Made by a program: the position numbers and the translations under genes. This document shows positions 48,841 to 60,406 of a stretch of 64,000 nucleotides of DNA, piece after piece (within the stretch, counting starts at the first letter, position 1; each line of letters opens with the position of its first letter). The stretch comes from Ambrosia x helenae (taxonomy: Eukaryota; Streptophyta; Magnoliopsida; Asterales; Asteraceae), in contig JAUTDX010000026.1 of the NCBI GenBank assembly GCA_030844895.1, positions 186,001-250,000 of the forward strand. Reading direction: 5' to 3'. Under the pieces are notes generated by a model. That model worked only from the letters and a program-made list of their open reading frames with translations, was not told the origin of the DNA and ran no database searches.

Positions 48841-49725
48841 TTGTACAAGATTTCACTCCAGCACACAGGAGAATGACATTTGTGATCATAAAGGGCCTCA
48901 AAAGGTTCCATACGGATACTTGCATGATAACTATTGTTATACGAAAATTCAACCAAAGGCAAGTGTGAATCCCAATTACCACCAAAGTGTATGACACAGG
49001 CTCGAAGCATATCTTCAAGCATTTGAATAGTATGCTCCGTCTGACCATCTGTTTGAGGATGGTAAGCTGTGCCAAGATTTAGTTTGGTTCCTAGTGCATC
49101 TTGAAGAGTTTGCCAAAAACGAGTGGTGAACTTACTATCACGATCAAAAATAATGCTCAAAGGAGTCCCGTGACGACTAATGATCTCAGCGATATATAGA
49201 TTTGCCAATTTTTCAACCGAGTAAGTCTTCCGGATGGGCAAGTAGGGTGCGGATTTGGTTAAACGATCCACAATGACCCAAATACTTTAGTAATGAAGTC
49301 CATAGCAATGTTCTCCTATTTCCACACAGGAATCTCTGGTTGCACAAGCAAACCAGATGGACGTTGATGTTCAGCTTTGACTTTGGCACAAGTAAGGCAT
49401 TTAGCCACGTAGTGAGCTATGTCCTTTTTCATGTCGGGCTACCAATACATGGGACGCAGATCCTGATACATCTTATCAGCACTAGGGTGAATGGAATAAC
49501 GAGACTTAATAGCCTCGTCATTGATAAAGGTTCGAAGGTTATCACGATCGGGTATCCAAAGACGATTTGAGAGGTAGAGTAAACCATGTTTCGTTTCCAA
49601 AAGATTTTCGGCTCCACGTGACATTTCATCGTACATGTTGCCTAAGGTGACCGAAACATGTTGGGCTTCATAGATCCATTTGCTCGCAGTCGTTATTTGA
49701 TTAACGAAGACTCGAACAACGCAGC
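48841..49725 (-). pseudogene. Second gypsy integrase remnant
   Basis: Reading the minus strand from 49725: a degenerate RNase H-integrase linker (LWIPDRDNLRTF), the integrase zinc domain (KCLTCAKVKAEHQ), and the core (IISRHGTPLSIIFDRDSKFT around the second Asp; STAYHPQTDGQ-type motif with QTEHTIQ where the catalytic Glu is expected). Then SYNNSYHASIRMEPFEALY, ending near 48845. At least two Trp codons have become TAG (near 49440 and 49290-49300), and a short deletion shifts the frame at about 49285. It differs in sequence from the integrase at 42729-43160, so it is a separate element. Confidence 0.82.
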
Positions 49726-49799
49726 CCACTAACAAGGCGGGGCGGGGTATCTCTCGTTAACAGGTGAGCGGACCCCTCCCCAACCCACAACGCTCAGTC
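49726..49799. other. Short GC-rich join
   Basis: About 75 bp between integrase remnant and PIF/Harbinger-like element with no recognised feature. Confidence 0.3.
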
Positions 49800-49802
49800 T
49801 AA

Positions 49803-51824
49803 GGGTGGACGGGGTGGTCCGTGATGGCCACCCTGTGATCGTTGTGATGCCCGCGAACACCGCCCCTCCTAATCTATGACGCCCGCGATTCAATATCTGT
49901 TTGATACTCATCACAGCCAATTGAACGTTGGCCAACGGTCTGATGACCGTTGGCGGTAGCCGTTAAAAAAAAGGATTTTTCATTAAATCAATATCCACTA
50001 TATAAACTCATTATTTTTTCAAGAAAAATTAACACCACAAGAATCAAACAATATCTCAAACAATCAAACAAACCTCAATAAAAAAATTCAATCTAATAAA
50101 AAAATTGAAGGATCGAGCAAGAAACAATCGGCTACGAAGCGAAAGTTTAAACCAAAGGTTCGGGCTAATTTAGGCGAACCAGCAAGATATCGTGAAGATG
50201 CACCACCAACTCCACAACCTACGCACCAAGCGTCTTAAACCCAACATATGCCCACCCCACCATTTCAAAACCAAGGTTTTCAAAACCTTATGTATCAAAC
50301 CCAATAATTTTCGCTTCCAAACCAACATCCACTACACTACTCCCAACCAACATGCCAACCCAAGTCGCATCCGGGGTGTTCCAAGTACCTCCTGATCCGA
50401 TTGATGAGCCAATGTTCGACCGTTTTGGGGTTCGCGAAACGTTCCAAAATACCCTGTATCGTAACCCGGTTTCGAGCATTGATTCGGACGGAGATGAAGA
50501 CGAAGAGGAAAAAAGAAGAGGAGCAAGAAGAAAAGGAAGAAGAGGAGATAGAAGTTCTCCCCCATGACGTGGCAAAGGCAAAGTGAAAAATAAAACGTCC
50601 AATGTGAAAACGCCTTGGATGCAAGGGGAAGAGGTGGCTTTGAAAAAGTTGTTTTTACATATTTTCGAGGACAAAACACTTTTTGGAATCGAGTCATGGC
50701 CCACTCTTCGCAACTTGTCAACGGAACATCACGTCGCATGGATCAAATAACCGGAAAATGGGACGATTTAATTAAAAAAAATGAGTGCATTCAATGGCAT
50801 TTACGTTACACATGTATATTTTTTATAAATTGTGAGGTTTATACTTTTTTTAAGATGTTAAAAGTTTATACTATTTTATAAATTATTAACTGTATATATT
50901 TTTTTAAATAGAAACGTCTTTGGCCAAGTGGATCGAGGGATGTGGAAATCGTATGTGCGGCCCTTGGTGATTATCGGTCACTCTACATAAAGAGTGACTT
51001 TGGATCGTTGGATTCTTGGGAAGTTACAAGAGTGTATTCACCAAGTGGGTTTCCATTGAGATTCCGGGGATAACCGTACATGGGCCAATGGGAACTCGTG
51101 AAGAAAGAGGAAGGGGAAGGGTGTGTCGTTCTCAAAACGATCCAAAACATCTGATTCGGGAAATTGTATGCCATCAACTGATGGGTTGTCAGGCAACATT
51201 CCCGATATCAATTTGAATGACAAATTTTCCATCCCCATCGACGACGCAACACAGGAGACAACCGTCGTGGGTCGAAGAAAAAGCATAGAGTCGTCAAGTA
51301 GCAAAGGGAAAGCACTTTGGGTAGATGAGATGGCCATATACAAGTCGACAAAGATGGTGAAAATGGAGGAGAATCGAGAACGGCGCAAATTGTTGGCGGA
51401 TTTAAAGATAAAAAGAGAAAAATACCTTCATGAAACATTTGTCCGAAGTTGAAAAAAACAAAGATTTGAAGGTATTGAAAGAGAAGCACAAAGACGACGA
51501 AGAACCGTACAGGTCGATTCTCATCGAACGAAACCGCGAAATTTGTGAAAAGTGGAGTTGGGTCGTTAACTTTTAGTTTTTTTATTTGTATGTTTTTTTC
51601 TACTTTTTTTAGTTTTTTATTTTTATGTTTTTTTAACTTTTTAGTTAATATAACCTTTTATTTTTATTTAATGTAATGTTTTATTTTTATTTAAAAAAAA
51701 TAGAGTGTGAATCCCATCACTACTAGTGTTTTGTGATGAATGTGATTAGGTGTGAGAAAAATAAGGTGATAAAATTGTATTAGGTGTGATGGGGTGATAG
51801 AATCACCCACCATCCCATCCACTC
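49803..51824 (+). mobile_element. PIF/Harbinger-like element without transposase
   Basis: Left end GGGTGGACGGGGTGG and the complement of the right end GAGTGGATGGGATGG are imperfect inverted repeats. TAA lies directly outside both (49800-49802 and 51825-51827), the target preference of PIF/Harbinger elements. The interior carries degraded ORF1-like coding on the plus strand but no DDE transposase, so the element is non-autonomous. Confidence 0.7.
50105..51452 (+). pseudogene. PIF/Harbinger ORF1-like (Myb/SANT and NAM-associated type), broken
   Basis: Fragments in shifting frames resemble the ORF1 partner protein. There is a basic Lys-rich start near 50110 (SKKQSATKRKFKP), a Gln/Pro/Asn-rich stretch with stops, and an acidic-basic Glu/Lys tract near 50490-50560. 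A SANT-like part follows (PWMQGEEVALKKLFLHI, then RRMDQITGKWDDLIKK). A Ser-rich linker and a charged helix (51300-51452, MVKMEENRERRKLLADLKI) resemble the NAM-associated C-terminal domain. Such proteins bind terminal repeats and assist the transposase. Several frameshifts and stops, plus an AT-rich insert around 50800-50910, rule out function. Confidence 0.6.
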
Positions 51825-51827
51825 TAA

Positions 51828-52133
51828 TAAACCATTAACCGTCCATAAACATTATAGTTACTTGGTTTCAAACCAGAAGTAAGTTTGCAAAAAACAGGAT
51901 TACTTGATCACCAAGTTTATTAACGGAAATCCAATTAACACAAGATTGACGAACATTCAAGCATGTTTAGCGCGGTTCACTACACCGCTACAAACTTATG
52001 ACAATATTATTATTAGGTTACTAGAATCGTAAAATTCTTGTGACCTTATGACACATGAACCAAACCAACGTACATAACCATGCATGCAATAAATTATGAA
52101 GATCGATCTAAGATGCAGTTGCATCAATGAGGT
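51828..52133. other. 3' flank of polyphenol oxidase
   Basis: About 300 bp downstream of the stop codon, containing the presumed 3' untranslated region. AATAAA-type signals on the minus strand are not clear. No gene seen. Confidence 0.4.
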
Positions 52134-54340
52134 TTAACATGTGGGAACCAGTTCAATCTTGATCTTGGCAACAGTGGCGTCCCCGGGCCCGGCCCTCGGT
52201 ACCAAAGTAACCAAAACATTCTCATCTTCTTCCGCTTCAATGTCCTCCAAAATTTCGGTGATGTCAAACGTCGCCTTACCCGACAAATACATATTGTCGC
52301 CATGCTTATGGGGCACCTGCGCGAAACTACCCGCAAACTCGCTTGACGCGGCAGTGGTCATCACCCCATCCTCTTCATCATTCACCAACACGTCGAACTT
52401 GAAAAAATGCTCACTGTTGAACCTGATCCCTTCTAAAATCAACATTTCTGCAGCATTCTTTTTGTCATCCTCACTCCTGTTTGTAACTGGCCTCTTCACT
52501 AGAACCTTCACTCTCTTGTCTAACTTCACAGGAAACTCCGTCTCGTCCGCCTTCTTCACGACTCCAACCGACCTAAGTGCAACTTTGGATGCCTTTCGAC
52601 GAGGAGTCGGACGACTCTTTAACCACGGGATACTCGATCGTTCGTACTCGTATCCCATCTTTTCCATGTTTACACAGTCTTTGTTGTAAACACGTACAAG
52701 CTCCTTATTCTCATCATAAAACACGTATGACGCATTCAACCAGTCATCGGATGTCGGATCGTTGTTATGACGATGGCCTAAACCCTTCCAGATATGCCAC
52801 ATGCGGTCGACATTGGCATGATGGACGTAAAAAACCGGGTCATACCCGGCCGAGGAAAAGTTCCCCAAGTCCTCACGGTTAGCCATCCTAGGGTTACCCG
52901 TCCATATGTGCACCGCTGTATGCGCACCACTCTCTATGTAACCGTACAGACTTTCACGCTCTGGATCGGGATCAGTACCAAAGAACGCATCCGTGCATCT
53001 GGCTCTCACCATCTGATTATACATTGTAGATAGATTATCGTTTATCTGGTCTGCGCTTATAGCACCAGAGTCTACACCGCTATACTGGAGATCAACGATA
53101 ACCGGAGGGCGGTGTCCCGCATCGCGGTAAGGGTCGAATAGTGGGTTGTTTTTTGGATCGTTATTAGTGCCAGGGGCTTCGAACATGGCGGGGAGCATCA
53201 TTCCCATGGGATTGTCCCAGTTCCAGTACGGTAAAGCGAAAGTCGGATCGTCGATTAACTTTCCCAAGATCCGCTCGTAGAAATAGAGGTACCATCGATG
53301 GAAAGGGTAGAAGAGCGAGGACCCGTGAACCTGTATATTAGACACTATATGTTTAGTCCATATATATAAGTGTAAATAATTAATTAAAGTACCTAGTTAT
53401 CATTCACAGTTCAAAAATATTTTCATCTGTTCATCATGTTCATTCGGTCCATTTACATCCCTACTAGTTTTCATTCACAGTTCACTTCAGTTCATTTACA
53501 ACCTTCCTAGTTATATATCATTCACAGTTCACAAACATTTTCTTTGTCGTTTCTTTAGTTTTTGATCGTTCGGTTCATTTACAACCTTCCTAGTTATATA
53601 TCATTCACAGTTCACAAACATTTTCTTTGCCATTTCTTTAGTTTTTGATCGTTCGGTTCATTTACAACCCTACTAGCTTATGATTCACACTTCACAAATA
53701 TTTTCTGTCATTTATCAATTACCTGGAGTTTTAGATCTGGACGACAATTCATTTCTTGACTGTAGGCGCCATTGCAGTACGCGCAATGGATCATACCTTG
53801 TTGTTTCCAGCTGTGTGGATCGTCATCATCGAGAGCCTTCATTTTCTTAATAGCGTCTTGATACTTCACGATGTAATCGGGAGTAAGTCTATGTGCGGGG
53901 CGTCGAACACGAAGCTTACCGAAGCTAGGCAAGACGTAAGGCTTCGGGAGAGCGGATGAGCTTGGAGGGCAACAAGCCAAGCCTCTTACAGCGTCTTCGG
54001 GGTGTTTTATGTTTGTAGACGCTTTTACGCAGTGTGAAATATCATCTGGAGCAGTGATCGGGTATGCTAAGGCCGAGCCTATGTTGGTCAAGTTGGTCGC
54101 GCCGTACAGGCCTCCGAGACCGAGAAGCAAGTTTCTCCGGTCTACATTATTATTATTATTATTATTATTATTATCATTATTATGCATGATTTTCGGGTTT
54201 TCATCAGGGGTTTTGAGATGGTTGTCTGAAGAAGCATTGCATGAGACTTTGAAGCGAATATTGGAGGAAGGGTTGGAAAATAAGAGCGATTGAGAAGTCG
54301 TGATGGTGGGAAAAGTAGATAAGCAAAGAGAAGTCATCAT
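52134..54340 (-). CDS. Polyphenol oxidase (catechol oxidase), plastid precursor
   Basis: Exon 1 53723-54340 (ATG at 54340) and exon 2 52134-53330, with a 392-bp GT-AG intron: 604 codons, usual for the family. Residues 1-92 act as chloroplast and thylakoid transit peptide, with a twin-Arg at 68-69 before a hydrophobic stretch and ALA near 92, indicating lumen delivery by the Tat route. CuA ligands are His185 (in HCAYC, with Cys189 for the thioether bond), His208 and His217. CuB ligands are His343, His347 and the His376-His377 pair. The later DWL region (DWLNASYVFYDENKELV) and KFDV domain (FFKFDVLVNDEEDG) are complete. The enzyme oxidises o-diphenols to quinones when cells are damaged. A nine-Asn tract comes from an ATT microsatellite. 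No break seen. Confidence 0.96.
53420..53700. repeat. 83-bp tandem repeats in the polyphenol oxidase intron
   Basis: The phrase ACAACCTTCCTAG recurs at 53498, 53581 and (as ACAACCCTACTAG) 53664, exactly 83 bp apart, with the interval repeated around it. The repeats fill most of the intron without touching the splice sites. Confidence 0.8.
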
Positions 54341-54382
54341 CTTTGGTTAAGTTGGTGCTCTTAAAATGTTGCTGAAGACACC

Positions 54383-54390
54383 ATTATATA
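54383..54390 (-). promoter_or_regulatory. Candidate TATA box of polyphenol oxidase
   Basis: TATATAAT on the minus strand, about 43-50 bp before the ATG, implying a very short 5' leader. No second candidate nearer. Confidence 0.5.
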
Positions 54391-54722
54391 GAGATTTTTT
54401 TGGTAAAAATGGATGGGGTAGGTGGGTTAAAACTGGTAAAAATGGATGGGGTGGGTCTTTAAAATTTAATTCAACTAACCGATTTAAATTTTGATAATTT
54501 TGTCAAAATGTTATGAAAAAAGACACCTCACGTACTTGTATTAGCCGTTAAAAAAAAGTACTTAGTATTAAAAAAATGTTATGAAAGTGACCCCTATGTG
54601 GGTTTGCATGAATATAATATCATTATATGCACTTAATTGTGATTGAACATCAAATAAATAGATAACACACTGTTAAAATGTGATCCTAATTCATGCATGC
54701 ATGGCATATTTATCGTTCAAGT
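54391..54722. other. Upstream region of polyphenol oxidase
   Basis: About 330 bp containing a direct repeat of AAAATGGATGGGGT (54407 and 54441). No gene. Confidence 0.45.
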
Positions 54723-54965
54723 TGTTAGTCTAGCGTCCGTTAGTATTTTTGAATTCAAATAATGACAGTATGGCCAAGTCGTTAGTAGTTGAGAGTCTTT
54801 AGGAGATCCACCTTTTCAGGGTGAGGCTCTCCTATTTAAGCTGCATTTCTTCTTTGTGTTTGATGTACTTGAATCCTTTGATCGCTTAATAATACGATCC
54901 AAAATCTTTGCCGACTATATTCATTTGTTGTTTTCTTATTCTTGTTCTATAAGCTCTTGCCAACA
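54723..54965 (+). repeat. Candidate short LTR of a plus-strand copia element
   Basis: Begins TGTTAGTC and ends GCCAACA, with the primer site TGGTATCAGAGCC two bases further on (54968). A TATTTAA box lies at about 54833. The end is well fixed by the primer site; the start is a guess because no second LTR is in the window. Confidence 0.55.
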
Positions 54966-54967
54966 CG

Positions 54968-54979
54968 TGGTATCAGAGC
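54968..54979 (+). other. Primer-binding site of the plus-strand copia
   Basis: TGGTATCAGAGC, complementary to initiator Met tRNA, ten bases before the gag ATG at 54989. Confidence 0.85.
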
Positions 54980-54988
54980 CTCGTTACC

Positions 54989-56113
54989 ATGTCTGATACA
55001 TCAAACCACAATCCTGTAAACCCCATACCAGTGTTCAAAAGTGAAGGATATGAACATTGGAGTGTACGAATGAGAACTATCCTGAGATCTAGAGAACTAT
55101 GGGAAATAGTTGATCTTGGGATGACTGATCATGGTGATGATCTCACAAAAGCCAGACTTGAAAGAAAGAATGATGCTAGAGCCATGGCAGTAATCCAGCA
55201 AGGTGTACATGATCAATTGTTCTCAAGAATTGCTAGTGCAAACACGTCTCAAGAAGCATGGGATATTCTGAAGATGGAGTTCCAAGGAGATTCACAAGTC
55301 CAAGCAGTAAAACTCCAGGGGCTGAGAAGAGAGTTTGAGAACCTGACTATGAAAGAAAGCGAGGCTGTGGGTGAGTATTTTTCCAGGTTATGGCGATTGT
55401 GGGACAGCAGAGAGCCTATGGTGAGGAGATCTCAGATCAGAAGATAGTTGAGAAGATACTACGTAGTTTAACCTCCAGGTTTGACTATATAGTACCTTCC
55501 ATTGAAGTTTCATATGATCTGGCACAATTGTCCCATGAGAAGCTGATGGGAGTGTTGCAGTCCCAGGAACAAAGGTTGAATGGGAGATCTGGGGATTATG
55601 GATCAAAGGTAAATGACAAGTCCGATGAGCAGGCTCTACAGGTGTTCCAACCAACAAGAAGAAGTGGGATAGAAGTTAATCAATCAAGTAGAGGCCGTGG
55701 AAGAGGTTATTCAAGAGGAAGAGGTAGAGGAAGGTCTTATGACAGAAATAGGGGACCTCAATGCTACCAGTGTAACCGATTTAGACATGTGAAACGAGAA
55801 TGTTGGTACAATGATGATCAACAAGCAAATGTTGCTGAAAATGGTGATGATGAAGAAGAGGTACAAGAGGAGGTCCCACATCTGTTCATGGCATGCATTA
55901 CACAGCATGCACTGATGAGTTCAGATGAGGAACAATCTACTGCAAATGTATGGTTCATTGATTCAGGGAGTTCGAATCACATGACTGGGGTACGTGCCAT
56001 ATTTACTTCATTAAACACCTCTTTTAAACTTTCAGTTAAAATGGGTAACAAGAAACAAATTAAAGTAGAAGGAAGAGGAACAGTAAAGATTAAAATGAGT
56101 GATGGTAGTATGG
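54989..56113 (+). pseudogene. Copia gag and protease, frameshifted and interrupted
   Basis: The gag opens at 54989 (MSDTSNHNPVNPIPVF) and reads the copia gag domain (GYEHWSVRMRTIL, AWDILKMEFQGD) to about 55385. There one G seems lost and homology moves to another frame. That frame continues through an Arg/Gly-rich stretch and a zinc knuckle, CYQCNRFRHVKREC, unusual in having Arg where Gly is normal. It then reaches the protease with WFIDSGSSNHMTG (catalytic DSG). At 56113 an LTR element interrupts it, and the reading resumes at 63042 with LLEDVYYAPELE. It is a different copia family from the element at 7301-13803. Confidence 0.88.
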
Positions 56114-58527
56114 TGTCACAACCCGACCAACGTGGGCCTGGTCGAAATACAGATTGGTACCAAACTTGCACAGCGGAAGTAACAATTATTATATTAAAGG
56201 TCTTAAATACAATTTCTAGTTCCAAATATATAGAAATACAATACTTAATGAATGGTTCCACACATGGTTGCACTGGTGATGTACAAGCCACACCTCAAGC
56301 CTGACACTGAATCCATATACTCCCATTGTGGATTCCTTGGCAGAATACGTGTCACAAATCTCAGTGGAGGGTTCTCCGGGCTTCCGGATCCACTGTGTGG
56401 GGGGTTTCCCCAAGTAGTACCACCCACATATTAAGCGGCCCAATTCCCTTTGGGTTGATGAGTGTGAGTGGTGTTGGGAGCACCTTGTCACATCATACTG
56501 GTTTCTCATTGGTTTATCAAATGGAAACATGTATTCACCCCAAAACGTTTTATAAAAGTAAAAGAGGGGAATGGACATGAAACTCACCTGATAGCGATGC
56601 ATATGAATAATTTATAATAAACGAGCATCTGATATGTCATACTGGTACTCTTCTGGTCAAATCCTAAATCGACAATATTATTAGTGTTCGATCTAATACA
56701 TAATGGTCACACGTGTGGGACGAGCTCATGCGTATGGTTCTTATTAATATGATTTTATCGCTAGTAACAAGGTTATATTATCTAAATGAATGGTGTGCCT
56801 TTCCTAGTTATCCGAAGTTCCAACATTATAGGCTTGGTGTTCTATGTCAGCTATTCTCCTTTCATGTATATACAAGTTATAGATGTCGTTTCCAAGTTCA
56901 AGTGTCAAGTGTCCGAGATGCCAAAGTTCTAAGTTATCTATAGTTTATGCAACTAGTCCAATTATCGAGTGTTGAGTCCAAAACCTAAGTTTCCAGTGTT
57001 TCAAGTCAGGGTCCATGGTACCGATATCCTACGTCTTGAGTCTTGACTCCAACATCTCCATTATCCTCCTTTCTAATATGTTTAATAAGTTCACACAATA
57101 TACTATGTCACATATTGCCATTTATAATTATATTATCCTAATCTTAGGTGTCGAATCCAAGTATCACTTCTATAATCCGTTTTAGTATATGTCATCCTCT
57201 AATGTCCAAGTTCATATGCTTATTCCAAAGCTTGGGTATTATTGTCCAAAGTGTCGTGATAGTATCCTTTCCAATTCTATTCATTTATACTCATTACGTA
57301 TTGGTCGTAATTGTATCCAAAGTCTAGGCTTTATGGTTCAAAGTCCCAATACCAAATTTATGTCTTACGGTTTCAAGTGTCCAATTGTCTAAGTCATCAA
57401 TGTTCCTACTCATTCCAACACACGATTCAATCTTGTTTGAATCTAAGGCTCGTCAAGTCCCGCACTTGACGTCTATAAAATATATAAATGTTAATTAATA
57501 ATTAAATATAGCTATTGAGTGATTGGGTTCGCTTATACCTCATATCAAGGTTTCGGTGTGTGTTGACCATAGCTAACCCGAATGGTCATATTGACTGCAG
57601 CTGACCACTTTGACCTGGTTGACTTTTGTTGACCCATCTCCCTGATCCCTCCTTATGACCATTGCTGGCTGTTCTTAATCACCACCAAGACAACTTATGC
57701 CTCCTGCTTCTTGTATAATAATAACAACAATCGCCATTAAACCACAGTCATACTAAAACCCACAACTAATGGCATTTCTAAGTCCCAACACTACAACCCG
57801 TAGCCAAGAGTCTCCCTTGTAACCATCACTATCTGTCAAGCTACCAACCGTCTTCCTAGGGTAGTCATCAACCTTATCGCAAACCAATCTAAGAGATAAA
57901 TTATAGAGGGGTTTACCTGATGATGCTTCTGGTCGAATCGGAACCCCTCTTATTGTCGTCTTCTCCTCCGAGTCTCTCTCTCTCTCTCTCTTTCTGCCTA
58001 GTTCTTACAGTAGGAATAGGGGTGTGGGTTGGTCTGACTCGACGGAGCTCCGTTTGGCGGTGGCGGCCCTCCAGCCCCTTCATCTGTCTTCCTCTCCTCC
58101 TCTGCATATGTCGGTGTGTGTATCTGTATATTGTGAGAGAAGGTGAGGGTTACTATGGGTTTTTAATAAGGGTGGGCTTATTGTGTCAAAGATCTAAGTG
58201 GGGCACATGGCACCTTAGGATGGTGCCATGTGTCCCGTGGGTTGAGTAAGCAAGCAACACCGATCGGGTCGGGTTCGTTATCAGGTGTCAGTTCGTAACT
58301 GGTATTTGTGTATAATTATTAGGAATATTTTATAGGCAATGGTTCGGTATCGCAACGTTACTCGTGTATAATAATGATTCGTAAAATACATATATGTAAC
58401 GTTCCCAATATCGGTTCCATAATATATATATATATATATATATATATTTCTAACTATTATTCTTTGACATTCGTTATACTAATTTTAAACGCGAAAAATT
58501 TTTGGGGTCTCGAACCGGGTTGTTACA
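56114..58527 (-). repeat. 3' LTR of the nested element
   Basis: 2,414 bp. Relative to the right LTR it lacks 328 bp lying between two ATGGTTC repeats (60545-60551 and 60873-60879 in the right copy), and it has an extra segment of about 100-130 bp around 57990-58140. Otherwise the copies align closely, with scattered substitutions. Confidence 0.9.
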
Positions 58528-60392
58528 TTCCCCCCCGTTATTAGAATTTCGTCCCCGGAATTAATTTTCATGTTTTCTCTGGTTGTACATACAGTACATT
58601 TCATGCTCGGATTTGGTGTTTGGGTTGATCTGCTTGGGTGTACATAATCTTTTCATATATCAAATCGTGGTTACTATATTTCCATCTCATACTACGTTCT
58701 ATCATGTCAGACTCCACTCGTTATTCTTGTACATGTTCTTGAGAAGTCCTATGTGTGTTCCAAGAGTTACTAGTTCTTAATAACCTTATTTGAGGTGAGT
58801 TAAACACTAAAGTATGGGATCATGATCTTAAGATCTATCATTCTCATACGTCTTTATGCCTAATACTTTGGTTAACTTTATCTATACCGTCTGATCAATG
58901 GTAGTATTCTTAAGCTTTCCAAGTTTTCTATGGTACATGGTGTAGAATATGGCGACAAGTTGTCGAGAATATTAAAAGGTTAGACGTCTAAACACAATAT
59001 GTTGCTCTTAATCAAAATAAAGGGGTACACATTCCTTTGGTATCTTAAACCTTAGCTTCTAACATGGTCGAGTTTCCATCTATAAATATTTTCCTTACTA
59101 AAATTTGACCGCATCTTCTTATTCCTGTCTAATATTCTTCAGAACACTTATCGTGGTCGTATACGCTCCCCCCCGTTGGGGCCTAACTATATAGCTTTTG
59201 ATCATTCGTTTATGTATTAATATGTTACTGAACCAATCCAAAGGTTTTGACACTAAGGTAAATAAGATGATCAACTAAGATGAAACTTAAGCAATCAAAA
59301 GTCTATCTGGAAACCTTCAACAATTCGATAATCCAAGGTATTTGACACTAATCTAAAGACATTATGGAGTATTAGAGTGACGGAGCATACGTTAAATCTT
59401 AAGAATACCTCTTGCCACGTTCAATCCAGGTTTCTTCTATTTCGGAAAAATTGAGTATTCATAGTAGTTAGTGTTTCCTTGAATCCGAGTTGCTAACCTT
59501 TCCGCTAATATTCTGAAAATACACTCTAGAACAATTTGAATCTGAATTCATCAAGAAACGCAAGCAAATGATTCTACGATTAAAACGCATAGATTATATA
59601 AATGGAGACAACACTATATATAGTAGGTAATAAACATTGGTTAAAAGTAAAACTTATCGGATTAATGCTTTTATTTGCTTGGTTGTTCAAGATTCTTCTT
59701 GGTGCTTTGAATTTCTTTTCCAGATATAGCTTTAAATTTCGGTTAGGTACTTGGTTCTCATGGTTAGTTCAAAACTTGTTCATAAAAATTATCCACAAAT
59801 AGTAAGGTTTATATAGATTCATGGTATATATATATATATATATTAGAGGCACAAGTATCACATAAGTTGGGGATGTGTTTATATACATTCTACCAAAACA
59901 CGTCAAATTGTAATAATAACAATGATTTCAATCCCTGATATGGTCACACAAATACATCTTAGGTTCGTTACGATTCTAAGGTAGTTCATTTTATCACGAA
60001 AGTTTTCGGTCACCATGTTCGACACTAAAAATTTCAGCGACTCCTTGGATTTATTAGAACTTTTTCGTGCCTGTAAATTCACAATTACGTGATATCAAGT
60101 GTAATGGTCAATTTACCTCACGAAATTAATCAAATTATTCTAGTAATCTCTGTCGAAGTCATGAAATTCAGGTGTCAAACCGTGCTCATATACGGGTTAA
60201 ACTGGTTCTTAATTGATTTAAGCATTCTAGTGTGTTCAGGTACTCAAGTTTCGACTTATTTTGCGACTGTTTTGTCTGGTCTTACGCCTGTCCAAGGTAT
60301 CTCCTAACTAAATAGTTCTCAAATCTTAAACTATGATCTTTCGGTCGTGTATGGATTTTCCGTAAGGGAAATCCTAGTGTGCTACAACCGCT
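58528..60392 (-). other. Interior of the nested LTR element
   Basis: About 1.9 kb, AT-rich, with a purine tract at its left edge and a TA microsatellite near 59823-59842. Neither strand shows a zinc knuckle, protease, polymerase or integrase motif. Confidence 0.7.
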
Positions 60393-60404
60393 GCTCTGAT
60401 ACCA
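60393..60404 (-). other. Primer-binding site of the nested element
   Basis: TGGTATCAGAGC on the minus strand, two bases inside the right LTR. Confidence 0.88.
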
Positions 60405-60406
60405 AC

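Noticed and set aside
49729..49935. 68-codon minus-strand frame
   Set aside because: It spans the boundary of a PIF/Harbinger-like terminal repeat and has no protein resemblance.
52141..52689. 182-codon plus-strand frame opposite polyphenol oxidase
   Set aside because: Antisense shadow of exon 2, which has all expected enzyme motifs on the minus strand.
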